Source: Acanthaster planci
Taxonomy: Eukaryota > Echinodermata > Asteroidea > Valvatida > Acanthasteridae
DNA: 43,265 nt
Direction: 5' to 3'
Assembly: GCF_001949145.1 (NCBI RefSeq)
Contig: NW_019091520.1
Location: 451,434-494,698, forward strand
Shown piece after piece: positions 10,830 through 23,174 of this stretch. Position numbers and translations under genes: made by a program. The notes under the pieces are model-generated. The model saw only the letters and a program-made list of their open reading frames with translations. It did no database searches and was not told where the DNA came from. Numbering within the stretch: position 1 is the first letter of the stretch; each line of letters opens with the position of its first letter.

Positions 10830-11671
10830 TAACATCTCCACGGGCTTCTTCAGTTTTCAAAACAGGCTGAAGAGCTTGAATTGTACATTTTCAGTCGTAC
10901 ATATGCTCCTCAGGCAACTAAGACTCTTAATAGCACGATGTGTTTTGTTTACACATTTCAGTTCATCAGATATCAACATTGCTTTGGACTGATAAAAATT
11001 TCTATTTCAATATGCTGTTATAATCCCAATAATCATCACACCCTCGCTGTTTCGTCTCGAGCCCGGTCATTCTTATGGGACTTGATGTATGATCTTGTTT
11101 GACTCCTTTTTTGCATCGGAGAAAATTCAAGCTTCAGAACATTTAAATAGTTTGTTGAGTTGTTCAGATCTTAACAACAAACAAATTAGAGGTGTTTAAT
11201 TTTAAAGCCACTGTCTGTTACCATCGCCAGGTTCTTACCCCTTTTAATGCACATCCTTATTTAACTGCATATCACATATTAAAAACTACCAGAATTTAAT
11301 TTTATACTTGTGGAAAATTAAGAAAAAATAAACATTTCTCCCTACTGAAAGCATACAATGGACCCCGTAGGCTAGCTTGACATCATAACGACGCAGAGAT
11401 GCGTGTTTGGGGGGACGCAGATTTGTGAAGCAAATTAGAGAGTCTTAAAGATAGCATAAGCAGAATCGAGTCGATCGAAATGGCTGAAAGGGGACCACAT
11501 ATTCGCGAGGTGTAACAGAGGCTTTGCGTAGTAGCCACCTCTTCCACAGGGAAACCTGCATGAAGCCTTTTGAAGGTTAAATTCGAATAAAATCGGGTAC
11601 ACTGAGTTCTTTAAATTCAGGTAAGCATGACAATTTGAATCGTCCATACTGAAAACGTTAACGCTGTTGCT
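10830..11671. other. Intergenic A-B; dispersed repeat piece
   Basis: No gene. About 11375-11470 resembles 26070-26200 (shared TGACATCATAACGA, CAGAGATG.GTGTT, AATGGCTGAA), a diverged dispersed repeat of unknown class. Confidence 0.45.
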
Positions 11672-11677
11672 TTACAA

Positions 11678-12177
11678 TACGGAAGCCCGTTAGGGCCATG
11701 TGTCTTTCTCTTTCATGGCGGTGCATTTCTCTTTCACAGCGGTGTGTTTCTCTTTCGATGTTGCCTGTAACTCGCGGCCGCGACCTACTTAACTCGCGGC
11801 CGCGACTTATTTATGCGCCGTGTCACTGTGATGTCTTTGTTGTAATCGCGTTAATTTCCAAGTGTCTACAAGCTGAGAGCATGGCGCTAGATTAAAGGTC
11901 AAATAATGTTTGCTGGTCATTTGTGAATATATTTATGTATCACATATTACATACCAACAGCTTCTCCACATCTTAAAAATATCGGTTCATTTTTGGTGTG
12001 AATCTAGGATGCTACTATATTTGCTTTCCATGGTACAAAATCGTACAACATACTACGCGAGTTAATAAGTGGCGGCCGCAAGTTAAGTTAGTCGCGGCCG
12101 CAAGTTACTGGCAACAACAAGAGAGAAACACACCGCCGTGAAAGAGAAACGCACCGTGGCCCTAACGAGCCTCCGTA
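11678..12177. mobile_element. 500 bp TIR element with GCGGCCGC subterminal repeats
   Basis: Long inverted ends (roughly 130 bp, imperfect) begin TACGGAAGCCCGTTAGGGCC on the left and, inverted, TACGGAGGCTCGTTAGGGCC on the right. Each arm carries two AACT(C/T)GCGGCCGC repeats and TTTCTCTTTCA(C/T)GGCGGTG motifs. Flanked by TTACAA on both sides (11672-11677, 12178-12183), a probable 6 bp target duplication. No ORF of note; superfamily undecided. Confidence 0.85.
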
Positions 12178-12183
12178 TTACAA

Positions 12184-12994
12184 TAAGTCGGGGCCAGCTT
12201 TTGCTTACTAACGGTTACATAAGGGTGCACCCTCGTATTTAGGCCAGAAATATGTCCGCCGAGCTCATTATTAAAAGTTATACAATCAAAATATTCTATA
12301 TTAGAGGGTCCTGAGAGCTATGGAACTGAGGAATTGAAGAAATATGAGACTGAACATCTTGGCCGGACTCCAGGCTTCCAATTCTGAGCAATTTGGATGC
12401 AATCGGGTTTGAAATTGGCACTATTTGGGCCATTTTGCCGAGGGATGGTTTTTTAAAATGGCTACTTTTCTGGACAGGGACATTTTCTGCATTTTATGGG
12501 TGGTCTGCTTCTGGTGAAAATTTCTCAAAAATTCATTGGTCAACCCCCGAAAATTGAAAGGAAAATGAAAGGGGACATGTGGAGCATCATATTTCTGTGC
12601 AGCCTGAACACCTGTGAGAGTTGTGAGTATTTTTAAAATATTTGTGAAGTGTGGGGATTTATCTATAGTGGTGCACCCATAACAGACGCCCTGCACCGAC
12701 ACACTGCTTTCAATAGATAAGAAAGGCACAAAGAAACCAGACACTTGCAGGAAAACAATTGACTGCCAACTCCGGCGGCCGTACCTCGCATTGCATGTAT
12801 ACATGCTCCGTCGGCCAGAGTTTCCGGTACGAGTAAATTGTTTCTCTAAGAGGTTTATGGGTAAATATAATAAAATGGGCGTATCTGAACCGTTGTGCAT
12901 ACCTTTTTCATAAACAGGTTGGGGGCAATCACCATAAATGGTGTGGACGAACGTTTAAGCATAATAGACAACAAAATTGCTCTCTCGCCCAATT
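12184..12994. other. Intergenic A-B, no gene recognised
   Basis: The longest non-transporter ORF of the window (12421-12900, minus, 159 codons) lies here. I see no domain, signal or repeat relationship in it, so it is not called. Confidence 0.4.
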
Positions 12995-13062
12995 GCACGA
13001 TAGCTCAGTCAGAAGAGCGATTGACGTTAAGCTGCTAAGCAAGGGTTCGAGTCTGTATGCAG
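12995..13062 (+). repeat. tRNA-like sequence, probable pseudo-tRNA or SINE head
   Basis: A box TAGCTCAGTCAGAAGAGC and B box GGTTCGAGTCT are well spaced, but the acceptor ends (GCACGAT and the sequence before 13062) pair poorly. A functional tRNA is unlikely. Confidence 0.45.
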
Positions 13063-13704
13063 TTATTTTTCGGGGGGGGGGTTAGTTGGTAAGAGGATGT
13101 TTTATAATAGAACAAAGTCTGAAAATGACCTTCTAGCGTAAGCTTTTAAGTGTCCACTAAATTGATCAAACTTGCAATTGAGCACGCCCATATAATTATG
13201 CTAATTACCTCTGACCTCCTAGGAAAAAAATAAATAAAATTACGCAGCCTTTACAGGAGACTTCTGGTTGACCTTTGAAGCGTTGTTCACGTGCGATAAA
13301 CGACTGCTACCGAAATTTTGGCATTAAATTCTTTATTTTGCATGTTTCCGCGGGAAAAATTGCAAAATGGACACGAACGGATGAGATAGAGAGCATTCAC
13401 GTGTATTATGATAGTTGGTATATAGAAACTCAACCCAATATTTGTTTCTTTAGGTGCTGCTTCCGACAACTATTACCTGGAAATTGTTTGGCATTTCGAA
13501 TAGTTTTTATTTACATATCATACGTGCAGCACAATTCAACATACGGAAGACATCAAAACGGAAGTTGTCCGTGCTGGTAAATTCTGCACTTCCGGTTGAC
13601 GCAGAATCGAGTCCGCTCGCTGGAGTTGGCAGTCCATTTTTCCCCTCCGGGTCTATGAAGGAACCAGTCCATATCGGACTCTGCTGGTCGGTTTGCCATA
13701 TGAT

Positions 13705-13863
13705 GCAAGATATACGGCTTGAAGGGGCCCCCATTGTGTCTTCTTTTGTGTTGATGGAATCTTTGGAATTCCTTTCTGGGGGGGGGTGCAGTATGCACAA
13801 TAGTTTTAGGGTATGCAGCTTGTGCATCACATGGGGGGGGGCTTTTACTGAATATCGTGGCGG
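13705..13863. mobile_element. MITE-like repeat, family M2, copy 1
   Basis: Starts GCAAGATATACGG and ends with an inverted-like CGTGGC; internal segment CATTGTGTCTTCTTTTGTGT and the TGGAATCTTTGGAATTCCTT palindrome recur at 38660-38720. The ORFs here in three frames are repeat artefacts. Confidence 0.6.
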
Positions 13864-14174
13864 GTATCCGGTTTTCAATAGCTTGTCTCGAATCACAAGG
13901 TAGACCAACAGTGCCTTTAGTCTGGGAATGATTCAAATTATGTTTATGTGCAATCAGGTAAGCTGGTGTACCAGGTTTAATTCAAATTTAACTCGGAAAA
14001 AGGCGTATGGGTGCTTGCCCGCGGAACAAAAACGGTGACCTAGGATATGGCAGTTATGCATAGGCAAACAAAACTCTGGTTCATTCTCATGCAGTTGGCC
14101 TTCACTTCTTTCTTCAGATAGATATTCACAATACGTTGGACGGTATGCCATAACCTCCCTGTAGAGCCGAGGCA

Positions 14175-14440
14175 ATGCTTGAATACAATACAGTGGCCAA
14201 ACTATTGCCGGCGGCTCAATTCACTCAATACCGAGGTGGCATGCATTATGTGCTGCTTTTCCTGGTGACTACCCACGCTCTTGTGCAGGGAGCCCGACAT
14301 AGTGTTGCACAAAATCGAAAGCTAGAGCAATCACAGTACCTCGTCAGGTCACAAACAGTCTTATTGCTCGCCGAACAAGCGTGCAGTAAAGACTATGTAA
14401 CTTCATGAAACCATCCAGGCTGTTCGGTAGGTAATTACTT
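14175..14440 (+). promoter_or_regulatory. Copy B upstream block; possible noncoding leader exon
   Basis: 14178-14295 aligns with 4565-4680 (copy A) and 14278-14430 with 26475-26690 (copy C). A GT dinucleotide in donor context is kept in B (GTGCA before gtaaag, 14386) and C (GTGCA before gtgagg, 26622). This would suit a 5' UTR exon, but no transcript evidence is available. Confidence 0.3.
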
Positions 14441-14910
14441 CGTTTTTGTTTTGGAACAGGCCTAAAATTAATGTATGTATCAATATACCCAAAAGTAATG
14501 TTGCATCATGCTGTAGACAATGCTGTTGTTATTACCTAAGACTGTAATAAGCTTCATTGTTAAACTTTGCAGGTACACTTCAATGCTATACCTTTAAAGG
14601 GCCCACGAAAAGCAGTTTTTATCATTGCAATGGGAAGATTATACGTTTAAGAAGATTTCCTGTAAATAATAGTCATTTTAGTAATTTATACGTAAGAGAA
14701 AAATAATAATAAAGAGTGTTTGCTAAACAGCCCCGCCCCTGTCAATGTACCTAATTAGCATAGAAATTTTGCATAATTGTGACGTACGTTTATGAAGTCA
14801 TAGACTAGCTAGCAGCCCCCAATTCACGTTTGCCCACTGTAGCTCAGCGCGTTACAGTATTACAGTACGACTTCGAGATCACCAACTTGCCGATGTGATA
14901 TTTCAAGAAA

Positions 14911-15366
14911 ATGCCAACCGGGTGTGTTGCTGCAGGTTATGGAAATACTTCTAAAAAGGGCACAAGCATGCATATTTTCCCAAAAGACGTGAAATATCGC
15001 AAAATTTAGGCCGCGAAAGTCAAGCTCACACGGGCCAAATGGACTTGACCAACGCCGAGCTGGAAACTCTGCGGCGACCTCTTCAAGCCGGAATGTTTCG
15101 AGCCCATTGCAAGCCTGCAAGAATCATTTGGCATGAAGTTCAATGGGCTGCTAAAACCGGATGCAGTGCCCACGATATTCTTACCAATGAGAAGTCAAAA
15201 AAAACAAACAAACCAAAAAACAGAAAAACGAAGAGGAGCCTTAGAGGAGCGCGAAGTGAAAAGGCTACGATATTTCCACATATGCCGCCGCGAAGGAAGC
15301 CGTGCGTGCTTACTCTGGGTTTCAGACGGCCCAAATGGCACCAGACTACGGTTTGCGGGTTCTTAA
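14911..15366 (+). pseudogene. Broken THAP zinc-finger ORF
   Basis: One frame reads MPTGCVAAGYGN, then MHIFPKDV, a stop, AKVKLTRAKWT, a stop, PTPSWKLCGDLFKPECFEP, and LLKPDAVPTIF. This is the order of a THAP DNA-binding domain (C2CH zinc finger plus the AVPTIF end), as found in THAP proteins and P-element transposases. Two in-frame stops (15006-15008 and 15048-15050) and no frameshift. Two zinc ligands are lost: the second Cys is Tyr, and the His of C-x2-H is Leu. Downstream the frame is open and basic (KKQTNQKTEKRRG) to 15366, not recognised. Likely a dead gene or transposon remnant. Confidence 0.75.
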
Positions 15367-15369
15367 ACG

Positions 15370-16689
15370 TACACTACACCGTCTATCGGAGATTTGGGGG
15401 GGGGGTGTTTGAAGAACAGTAATTAACAATAATGAAATACATTTTATTCATTTTTTCACCATTTTTACTGTTACTGATATATCCAGCTACAACATAAAGA
15501 AGAAAATAGCTGTTCGTTCGGGGAGTCTGCATGGACCCTTTATGTACGCGAAAATGTACGCGACTTCAATGACGGAAGAGACTTTGGCCACTAGAGACCA
15601 AAATGTACTCATCCAGTACCCAGTATACGTAATTGCAGCAACTTAACTCGTCTGTGGAATATTGTTCAATAAGATACTGCGTAGACGTATTCAATTTTCA
15701 ACCGACTGTCGCGTAGTCATCAAGGTAGCGCATTTAATGTTGTCTTATTTGTAAGAAGTCAAGCTCCCTCTTCGAAATATCGCTGCGCATGCGGCTTTCA
15801 CTACAAATACATCTACGCCCGCGCACTCAACTCTCGTTATCGCCAAATCAACGAGACCCAGCGAAAATGTTCGTTACATCCAAAATTCGGTAAATACGTG
15901 CACTCAGCATAGAGCTAGCAATTTGTAAAACGCACTTCTTCCAGTGATGGTATATGGTTTTAGCTCCATTCTTACTAAGTGTTCTGACAATTTAAGAACC
16001 AAACAGTTTTTGTCCAATTTGTTTAATTTTTAGACTATTCGAAATTTCTAGTTGTAGTAAACACTACCCTATACATGACCACTGCGCGTGCCGTGCATTG
16101 GACGGAATTACTGAAGTCATACTGTTGACAGTTAAGCCTGTTTTTCACATCGACGTAAGAAACGCAGAGAGCAACGCAATCAAGATGCAAACTGCCACGC
16201 AGACATATGGAAACGTGCCAAACAGAGGCGTAGCCTACAAGGCAGGCGAACGCAAACCAGCCCGTGAACGATCGGCAACTTCGCGGCCTGTCTGTGCCGA
16301 GTAGCCGTGTATTCCCATCAAACCCGCATGCTGGCATGACCGGCGTGCAACGATGTCCCCCTTGCTTCCTCCAATTTTGCCCATTTTCTCATTAATGCTG
16401 AAATATATTACACCCCACTGATGAACTAAATGGCCGACCGTCAATGAAACTGGTCAGGAGTAGAGATTTAGCATCCTGGGGCGGTACAATAAATCCAAAT
16501 GCACATTTCTTGCAAAATTCGCGGAATTTCAGACGCCATTCTGTTTCAATTTTTCGGTGGAAGAGCGTCATGCACCGGTCTTCTCCATTCGTATTTGTGT
16601 CTTCATGTCTTGTGGTCCGTTTGCATTACAAACGACCATATGAAAACCAGGCTTTAATTACTCAGATGATGGTCATTAATCCAGATGTC
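15370..16689. other. Intergenic before copy B, nothing recognised
   Basis: Short ORFs only (up to 100 codons, 16035-16337 minus), overlapping on both strands; no repeat family identified. Confidence 0.5.
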
Positions 16690-16899
16690 GTATGAACCTT
16701 TTATTCAACAGTTCTGGTTGTTGCTGTCCTCTGAGAACCTCGCAAAAATTGATACCTCCAGAACGAAATAAAGTAGATAGAGGCATTGCAACGCTTTTGA
16801 TTTCGGGCTTGCAATACCCATCTTCGGTGGCCTGGATCACTAGTGTGGTAACCATCCTTATAAACGCTGGTGCCACGCTTCATGCTTCAAGTCTTTATG
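16690..16899 (+). promoter_or_regulatory. Copy B proximal upstream block shared with A
   Basis: GTTGCTGTCCTCTGAGAACC and CCCATCTTCGGTGGCCTGGA match 4800-4900 of copy A with few changes; spacing differs. It is absent before copy C. Either proximal promoter or the end of a leader intron. Confidence 0.4.
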
Positions 16900-17098
16900 A
16901 TGAGTGCTCAGTGGGGCTCTGGTAGTGGTAATGCAGCTTGGTATGCCGTCCTCTGTGTCCACGTCAATTGGCTGCTATGGACAGGACTTCTCAAAAGTCT
17001 TGGGGTGCTGCTGCCGACTCTTCAAGAACAATTCACGGCTGACACGTGGATGATTGGTGGATTGATAGCGACCATTTCTGGCGCCGGGAGTTTGGCAG
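16900..17098 (+). CDS. Copy B exon 1
   Basis: Residues 1-66, TM1-TM2, followed by gtaaac. About 200 bp upstream of the ATG is also alignable to copy A, but not to copy C. Confidence 0.88.
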
Positions 17099-20000
17099 GT
17101 AAACGCTGTGTATTTGCCGTTTTTGATACAATTGCTTAACGCCATGGACGTCATTGACTTTGTGCAGGGTTTTAAATTGCAAGCAACTGAGGGCGCTATC
17201 ATTTCACTTTAATTAGAGCCTATAAAACAGAATCCTTACGGTACGGCACAAGTGCGCACTTGGCAAAACAACTTGCCATGAGAAAAAGAAACCAAAATAA
17301 TAATTTGCAGATTAAAAAACCGGACGTAAACGTTGAAACATTTTGTCAAACATACTTTTAACAAATACTGAATGACACCTATTCTAACATAGACGGGGCA
17401 AATGGTGCATGTTGAGGAAGAACTTGCTGCCACAAAGGATAACTTATTTGAACATCTTGGATGCTTATGTAAGGTTTTCCCCGGACAATTTCGGAAAATG
17501 TGCGAATTAATTTTTAAAATTAATTCAATTTGGCGTAGATTTTGTAAAAGACTTAAACCTGGTTTAATTTTTGCAATAACTAGCATTTGACTTCGTTTGC
17601 GTCCTTCAAATAAATGAATGTCCATTACGTATCATTGAGAGAGGTTGCAAATAGGTGAATGAGGGATTTATGATTGACGTATTTCTTGCCAATTACAACC
17701 AACTGTGAATTCTTCTTAGCTAAAAATCTGTCTTTTACTGTGACTCTTGGGAAGTGTTTATTTTTACATGCGTTCAATTTGATTAGAACAAACAAGGTTA
17801 CATGAATCATGAAATCACTTTAATGATAAATATCATGTTATTCGTGCATGTTTATTGTGCATTTGCTATAAAACTGTAAATACACATGACGTTAAGGTTT
17901 TAATGATTGAAACGCAGCACAAGAATGAAGATTCCCTCATTACCTGTGTTTACAGGCTTCCTACAATAGTCAAATGCTTCTAGAGACAACATGAATGGTT
18001 TATTCCAATCATGAATATTCAAACATTAATCATAATAACAAAACACCCCCAAGAAAGTAACTTCTGTTAGCACACAAACGAATTCTAATTCTTAACCAGG
18101 CGTAAGTTCAATAACACTTCTTGAAATTAGGATAAATGCAGAGGTGCATTCGATTTCGCACAAAAATGAATGTAAACCAGTGCAACATCGAGAAAATGAA
18201 CGCTGACTTTATACGCCTGAATGAAACCTCATTGAAATAGAATTTTACTTTTTTAAAATAGAAACGGGGATTTGAATGCTCGTTCCATTTCGCTCAGAAG
18301 CCAATGCTGCTATTATTTATTCATCTACACACTTTCGAAGTTGGCTGGAAAAAGCTATACATAGGTATTTACAAAAAAGTGGTCAATGTATGTAAACCGA
18401 AGAAAGGTCTGTAGATGTCCGACACGAGGTGTAATACAGGGGTATATTAACGACAGACAGGCCAAAGTTGGAAAGTCGATTGTTCTTTCGTAAAATGCTT
18501 CAAATACCTTTAATCAAGATGGCTTTTATGTCTTGCCTACCCTACGAATAAGGCTCAATAACGACGCTGTATGTACGTGTAAATGAAATGAACGTGGAAT
18601 AGGGCCAGATGCAAACCTGTTGCTTTCAGGAGAGAAAAGAAAACTATACACTGCTTAGCATATTTAACTATCTCTCTTTGGTGTTGAAATTTAACCGAGT
18701 TGTGTTCATTTGGCACCATACGCCGTTGAATTTGCAACGACTAGTGTTCTGTGTGGTACACACGCCAATTATGCATAATTAAGCAGTGAAATAAGGCATC
18801 GTGGAGTGTAAAATTTCACATATATCCCAGCACGTTGTGGCACTGAGTATTTTCCAAGTTAGTGAAATTGTCAGAATTTTCTCAGAGGGTGGCAAAAATT
18901 ACTTCCGTGTTTTACTTTTTAATTAGATAAGCACAAAAAATAAACGCCCAAATTTTCTCCAAATGTGCAACTACGCCCCCAATGGAAGAATGAAACAATA
19001 ATATCAATCAATTTCGAGACAAGTCTACCATAGCTTCAAGAATATTTGATTGAACATAAACAGCAGTGAAGATTTATTGATTCAAAAGGACAGCCCAATC
19101 ATGCGTATTGGAAGGATTACTCTGAAAATGAAACTGATTCGTGTCATCTCAGAAGGCAAAGAAAGAAGATTATAAACCTGATCAAGATGCATTTCTTTCT
19201 TTTTTAAAAGTGACAAAGAAAACTAGTTCGTCGAAACAAAATGAGTAAATTGAAACTGGTGAACAAGGTGTATCACGTGGTCACGATTTTTCTCAAGAAT
19301 AATCGATACTAGTCCGTATTACGCGTGTAACAGAAATTGTACGTGATTTTGCACTAGAGCCACTCCTGGTTGGACATCTCTGTTTCAGTAGTATGTGGCT
19401 GGAACAACATCGTCCAGTAAACGAGGGTGTCACAAGATAGACACTGCAGCTTTCCACAAATAGGCCATAACAACACTTGGCAAACAGCCCACACTGTCTC
19501 CTCTTCTACGAGAGGGCAGGTGCCAATTACTATTTCCTTAAATCCTATGCAGGTCCGTTATCCAGACCGTTGGAGGTGTTATTTGGTACCCGCATCGTAG
19601 TCACTGTCTGTGGATTCCTCTTGGGGGCGTCTGTCATCGTCTCATCCTTCTCGACCAGCACTTTCCAGATGACACTTGCCCTATCCTTAATCGCTGGTAG
19701 GCCTATGTTCTTATTTTTTCCAAATCCAACCCTCGTTATTATGGCATTTTATTCCCACGAGCCAGCCTAGGTCTCACCAGTCTGGGTGAATTATTTACAA
19801 CGGGGGGGGGGATAAGTCACCGGACCTAAACCTAAACTATCTGCCTTGGCCCTTGAGTCTGACGAGCAATCTAAGGTCCCGGGGTCAGGGGTCATTTTAT
19901 CGGAAATACCGCCGATTGGTAATTAATCTGGTGACCCGGTACACAAGGTATCTCCGGCAAGATCAAATGAGCTTATTTAATATATTTTTCAGAATCTCAT

Positions 20001-23000
20001 ATTACCACTTTATTTGCACAATTGAAATTCACTCATTTTATACAAGAGTTACGAAAGAAAAATAACACAAAAGACAACTACAAAAGAACACATAAATTAT
20101 CCGCACTCTGCAAAGTGCCGCCAATAATCTGCACTCCACACTCGGGTGACGGCACCCAAGATATTGGCGAATTGCTGGTGCTAATTAACTAACCCAAACT
20201 AACGGCTAAGCCGGGCGTCTACCAACTCTCTGGCTGTCCAGTCTTTCACCGCCTTCCTAGACGGTGACCTTTGGACAACCCTCCACAACTCTGCCTTCAA
20301 CTCTGCCAGTACCTGAATTGCTCGCAGACTCGCAGGTGTAACGCACACAAAAGGAACGGTAACCTTTAAACGAACTCATATCAACATGAAGTTTTGCATG
20401 CCTCTTTTTTTCCCCGCAGGGCCTGGATTAGTGATCAGTAATGTTTTGTCGCGAGCCATGACGGGTCGTTATTTCACCGCAAACTACGCTACGGTGAATG
20501 GCATTGCGACCTCAGGACACTCTGTGGGCTTGATCGCCATTGCTCCGTTGACTCAAGTGCTTTTAGACACCTACGGTTGGCGAGGTGCCTTGCTACTGCT
20601 TGGGGCTATCAGCACGCATCTTGGTGTGTGTGGATTCTTGCTAAAAGAACCGTCACACGAGGAGGCACGGGACAACTACCTACCGATCATCTCCAGTGAA
20701 GATGAGCCACTGACAGACACACCAACAAGCTCAAATGCTCAGAGAAAATCCCGACTCGGCATCCTGAAGGACACCGTGAAGGCACAGGGTAATCTTTTCG
20801 GCTACATGGTTTGCAGTCGCGCTTCATTTTGGATCGCAACGCTTACTTACGGCGACCCTATGTTCTTGAGTAGCCTGTGGATGATATACTTCGTCTCTTA
20901 CGCTGAGTCGAAAGGTTTCTCTGGGTACGAGGCCGTGACGTTCACTACGGCCGCGGGGATAGGGAACCTGGTTATCAAGATTCTTATTGGATTTGTGGTG
21001 GACCGAGGTTGGCTGAAGCTGCGACTTGGCTTGCTCATTTCAATCATGACTTCAAGCTTGGCACTGTCCACACTTCCTTTGGTGAACTCCTACTGGTTGA
21101 TGATGGTTAATGCCCTCCTCTTCCATGGCTTCAATGGAGGACTAGCTTCACTTAGTGACATTTACACCCGGGAACTGCTTGGAGCTGAGGAACTGGTATC
21201 TGCTTTCAGCTGGATGGATCTTCTGGCAGCATCCATTCAACTTGCTTTCGGATTCTTCCCTGGTAAGACATACTAAAAACTAGATTTTACTTGTTGAGAG
21301 TGACTTTAACATGAAAAGAGCCTGGTTATTTTGTCCCATATCACAGCTGGGGGTTTTGCCCCGCTCACTGCTTTTGTTAAAATCTAGTATGATTGTAAAA
21401 ACACTTACAATGTGAAGTTTGAACTCAAACAACGGTTCAGTTTTGTTGCTGCGGTGATTTGAAGTCCATGGCTACATGCATGCCAGTACGTCTGCGTTTA
21501 GCACGGCAATGGATAAAAGCATACATACATTTTTGGCTGACACATCTCGGGAAAAAGCGAGCTGCACGAGAACGACGTATTCAATAGTTGTTAAAATAAA
21601 GAGTTACTCCAAAAACACCCAAAGGCTCTACTCCTGCTCTGCGAAGATATTAAAAACCTGTCAGGGGGGTTCCCACCCCGCCTCTTTTATGGCTAAAGAC
21701 AGCAAAGGAACCGTTTTTTAAAATTCTGCAAACAAGTTATCTTCTCAGGAATTTTTTACACCTGCACTGAAAAGTCGATAGCCCTATCTTCTGCTTTGAA
21801 ATTGCCTTTGAATACCATGAAATTTGGTCTCTTTCGTATGTATGTGAGTCGAACAGCCTCTCTCTTTGGCATTTTACAGCTTCAATCATGTAGAATTAAA
21901 ATTGTCAACCTTGCAAAACGTTGGATGCACCTTGGGACAAAATCTTCAAATACAGTCCATATGAACGATAACACGGATTAACACTTCTGCCTGCTTGTGA
22001 CACATGCGCACTACATATTCATGCTTGGGTTAGAATGGACTGGTGCCTGTCTCTATTATATAGGGACAAGTAGCTAGCTGCAGTCGTGTGGATTAGCCCT
22101 GTCAATTTTGATGCTGAATATATAAATGTTTCACATGCCAGTAGCAATGCTTTGACATAAAATACGTCTCAGCGCGAAGGCTGGTTGGTTGGTGTAGGCC
22201 TACTCATGGCACACATAGCACTTGCGTGCGCTCTTCGTGCATTAACAGTAGAGGGCGCATGTAGAACAAGAGGGTGCAAATCCACACCCTAGAATAGCAT
22301 GCTGCAAATTGTTGGTGTTGATAGATCACAAGGAGACGATTACTCTAGCGCGAAGGCGAATAAAACATGTACTTCCTATCCTTGCTTAGCCTCTCTGTTG
22401 ATCACAGTGTGGGAAATAGTTTTAAAGTATTATCATCGATAAATCATTTTACGGCAATGTATTCAAGTCAGTGGCTTTTTTTTAAATTTTAGATAAACGA
22501 AAAATTTATCGTGGAGTTGTTTTCGGTGACGAAAAAGAAAAGGCTTGATTTGTGCATTTAGCGGGCATTGTTTCCTCCTTTACACACACCCGGCAAGATT
22601 CTGTCATTTTTTTTACCCACTGCCGGTCCCTACCCTTAATTTCTGTAAGACATCTGTAGACCATGTACGGGACGGGAACCAGTCAAGGATTAGATCAGTA
22701 AAGAACCCACAATTTCTGCGACAATTATTTTATTCACGCAATTTTCTGAAAAGCATTGTAATTCTCAGCTAATTGTGGGCGTTCGGAACATGTGACGGGC
22801 AGAGTGGGAAGTGTTCGTTTAGTATCTAAAATAATAAGAATAATAATACAAAACTCCCCCCACCGTCTCTCGGAAGAATAGCCTCTAAGTAAGCCATCTT
22901 GCCTACTTTTCAGGTTGGATATTTGACCAGACTGGGAGCTACGACAAGGCTTTTGTCATCTTGGGATTCATCTCATTTCTGCCGTTGGGGTCGCTGCTCA

Positions 23001-23032
23001 TGGAAAATTTTATCAACCGAAGGAAAGATTAA
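16900..23032 (+). CDS. SLC16 monocarboxylate-transporter-like gene, copy B (4 coding exons)
   Basis: Predicted 434 aa 12-TM transporter joined from 16900-17098, 19553-19696, 20420-21262 and 22914-23032, all GT-AG, phase 1. Approximate map: TM1 14-40 with Lys32; TM2 51-70; TM3 79-100; TM4 104-122; signature RYFTANYATVNGIATSGHSV at 131-150 leading TM5; TM6 168-189; cytosolic loop 190-248; TM7 250-273; TM8 285-308 with Asn297 and Lys301 at the positions of the MCT1 Asp/Arg pair; TM9-12 to 428; basic tail RRKD. The central loop differs from A and C (it lacks their PPPSAEGR stretch). Start at 16900 rather than the in-frame ATG at 16897 because only the former is shared by all copies. Introns contain few recognisable insertions, so this is the best template for the ancestral gene. 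Substrate unknown. Confidence 0.92.
17099..19552 (+). other. Copy B intron 1
   Basis: 2454 bp. Patches at 17340-17450, 18440-18640 and 19430-19552 align with copy A intron 1. About 17450-18430 has no counterpart in A: either an insertion in B or loss from A. Confidence 0.6.
19553..19696 (+). CDS. Copy B exon 2
   Basis: 144 nt after tatgcag. The donor reads gtaggc and overlaps the palindrome TAGGCCTA (19698-19705), an unusual donor context compared with A (gtacgt) and C (gtaagt). Encodes TM3 and the start of TM4. Confidence 0.9.
19790..20400 (+). other. Extra sequence in copy B intron 2
   Basis: Starts near a run of ten G and has no counterpart in the 285 bp intron 2 of copy C. Probably a transposon insertion of unidentified class; no ORF or clear TIR. 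Confidence 0.4.
20420..21262 (+). CDS. Copy B exon 3
   Basis: 843 nt, one codon shorter than in A and C because of the rewritten central loop. Acceptor tccccgcag, donor gtaaga. Its first approximately 200 bp are almost identical to copy A. Confidence 0.93.
21263..22913 (+). other. Copy B intron 3
   Basis: 1651 bp. A short conserved patch (GTGAAATTTsGTCTCTTT class) at about 21815 is shared with 9850 in A and 34190 in C. TAGGCCTA at 22195-22202. Confidence 0.6.
22914..23032 (+). CDS. Copy B exon 4
   Basis: Acceptor cttttcag; encodes WIFDQTGSYDKAFVILGF and the tail NRRKD, TAA. The 3' flank to about 23170 resembles the other copies and carries an ATTAAA at about 23160 that could serve as a weak polyadenylation signal. 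Confidence 0.9.
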
Positions 23033-23174
23033 TGACATCCATGAATAATCAAGGTGTCCTCAACATGAGTCAAGGCTCTGTGATTTTCAATTATTAATGC
23101 TTGAGTTATTGCATTAAGGAAGTGTATTTGGTGTCCTGTGCATCTTTTTAACTAAAAAGGATTAAAGGGCTAAG

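Noticed and set aside
12421-12900. 159-codon minus ORF
   Set aside because: No domain, signal peptide or repeat pattern recognised; length is possible by chance in 43 kb of six frames.
12995-13062. Functional tRNA gene
   Set aside because: Internal promoter boxes look right, but the acceptor stem does not pair.
13454-13936. Three overlapping ORFs of 127-149 codons
   Set aside because: They run through MITE M2; the matching peptide at 38635-38931 is explained by the shared repeat.
14833-14880. Second tRNA-like head (TAGCTCAGCGCG)
   Set aside because: A-box resemblance only; the B-box candidate is poor.
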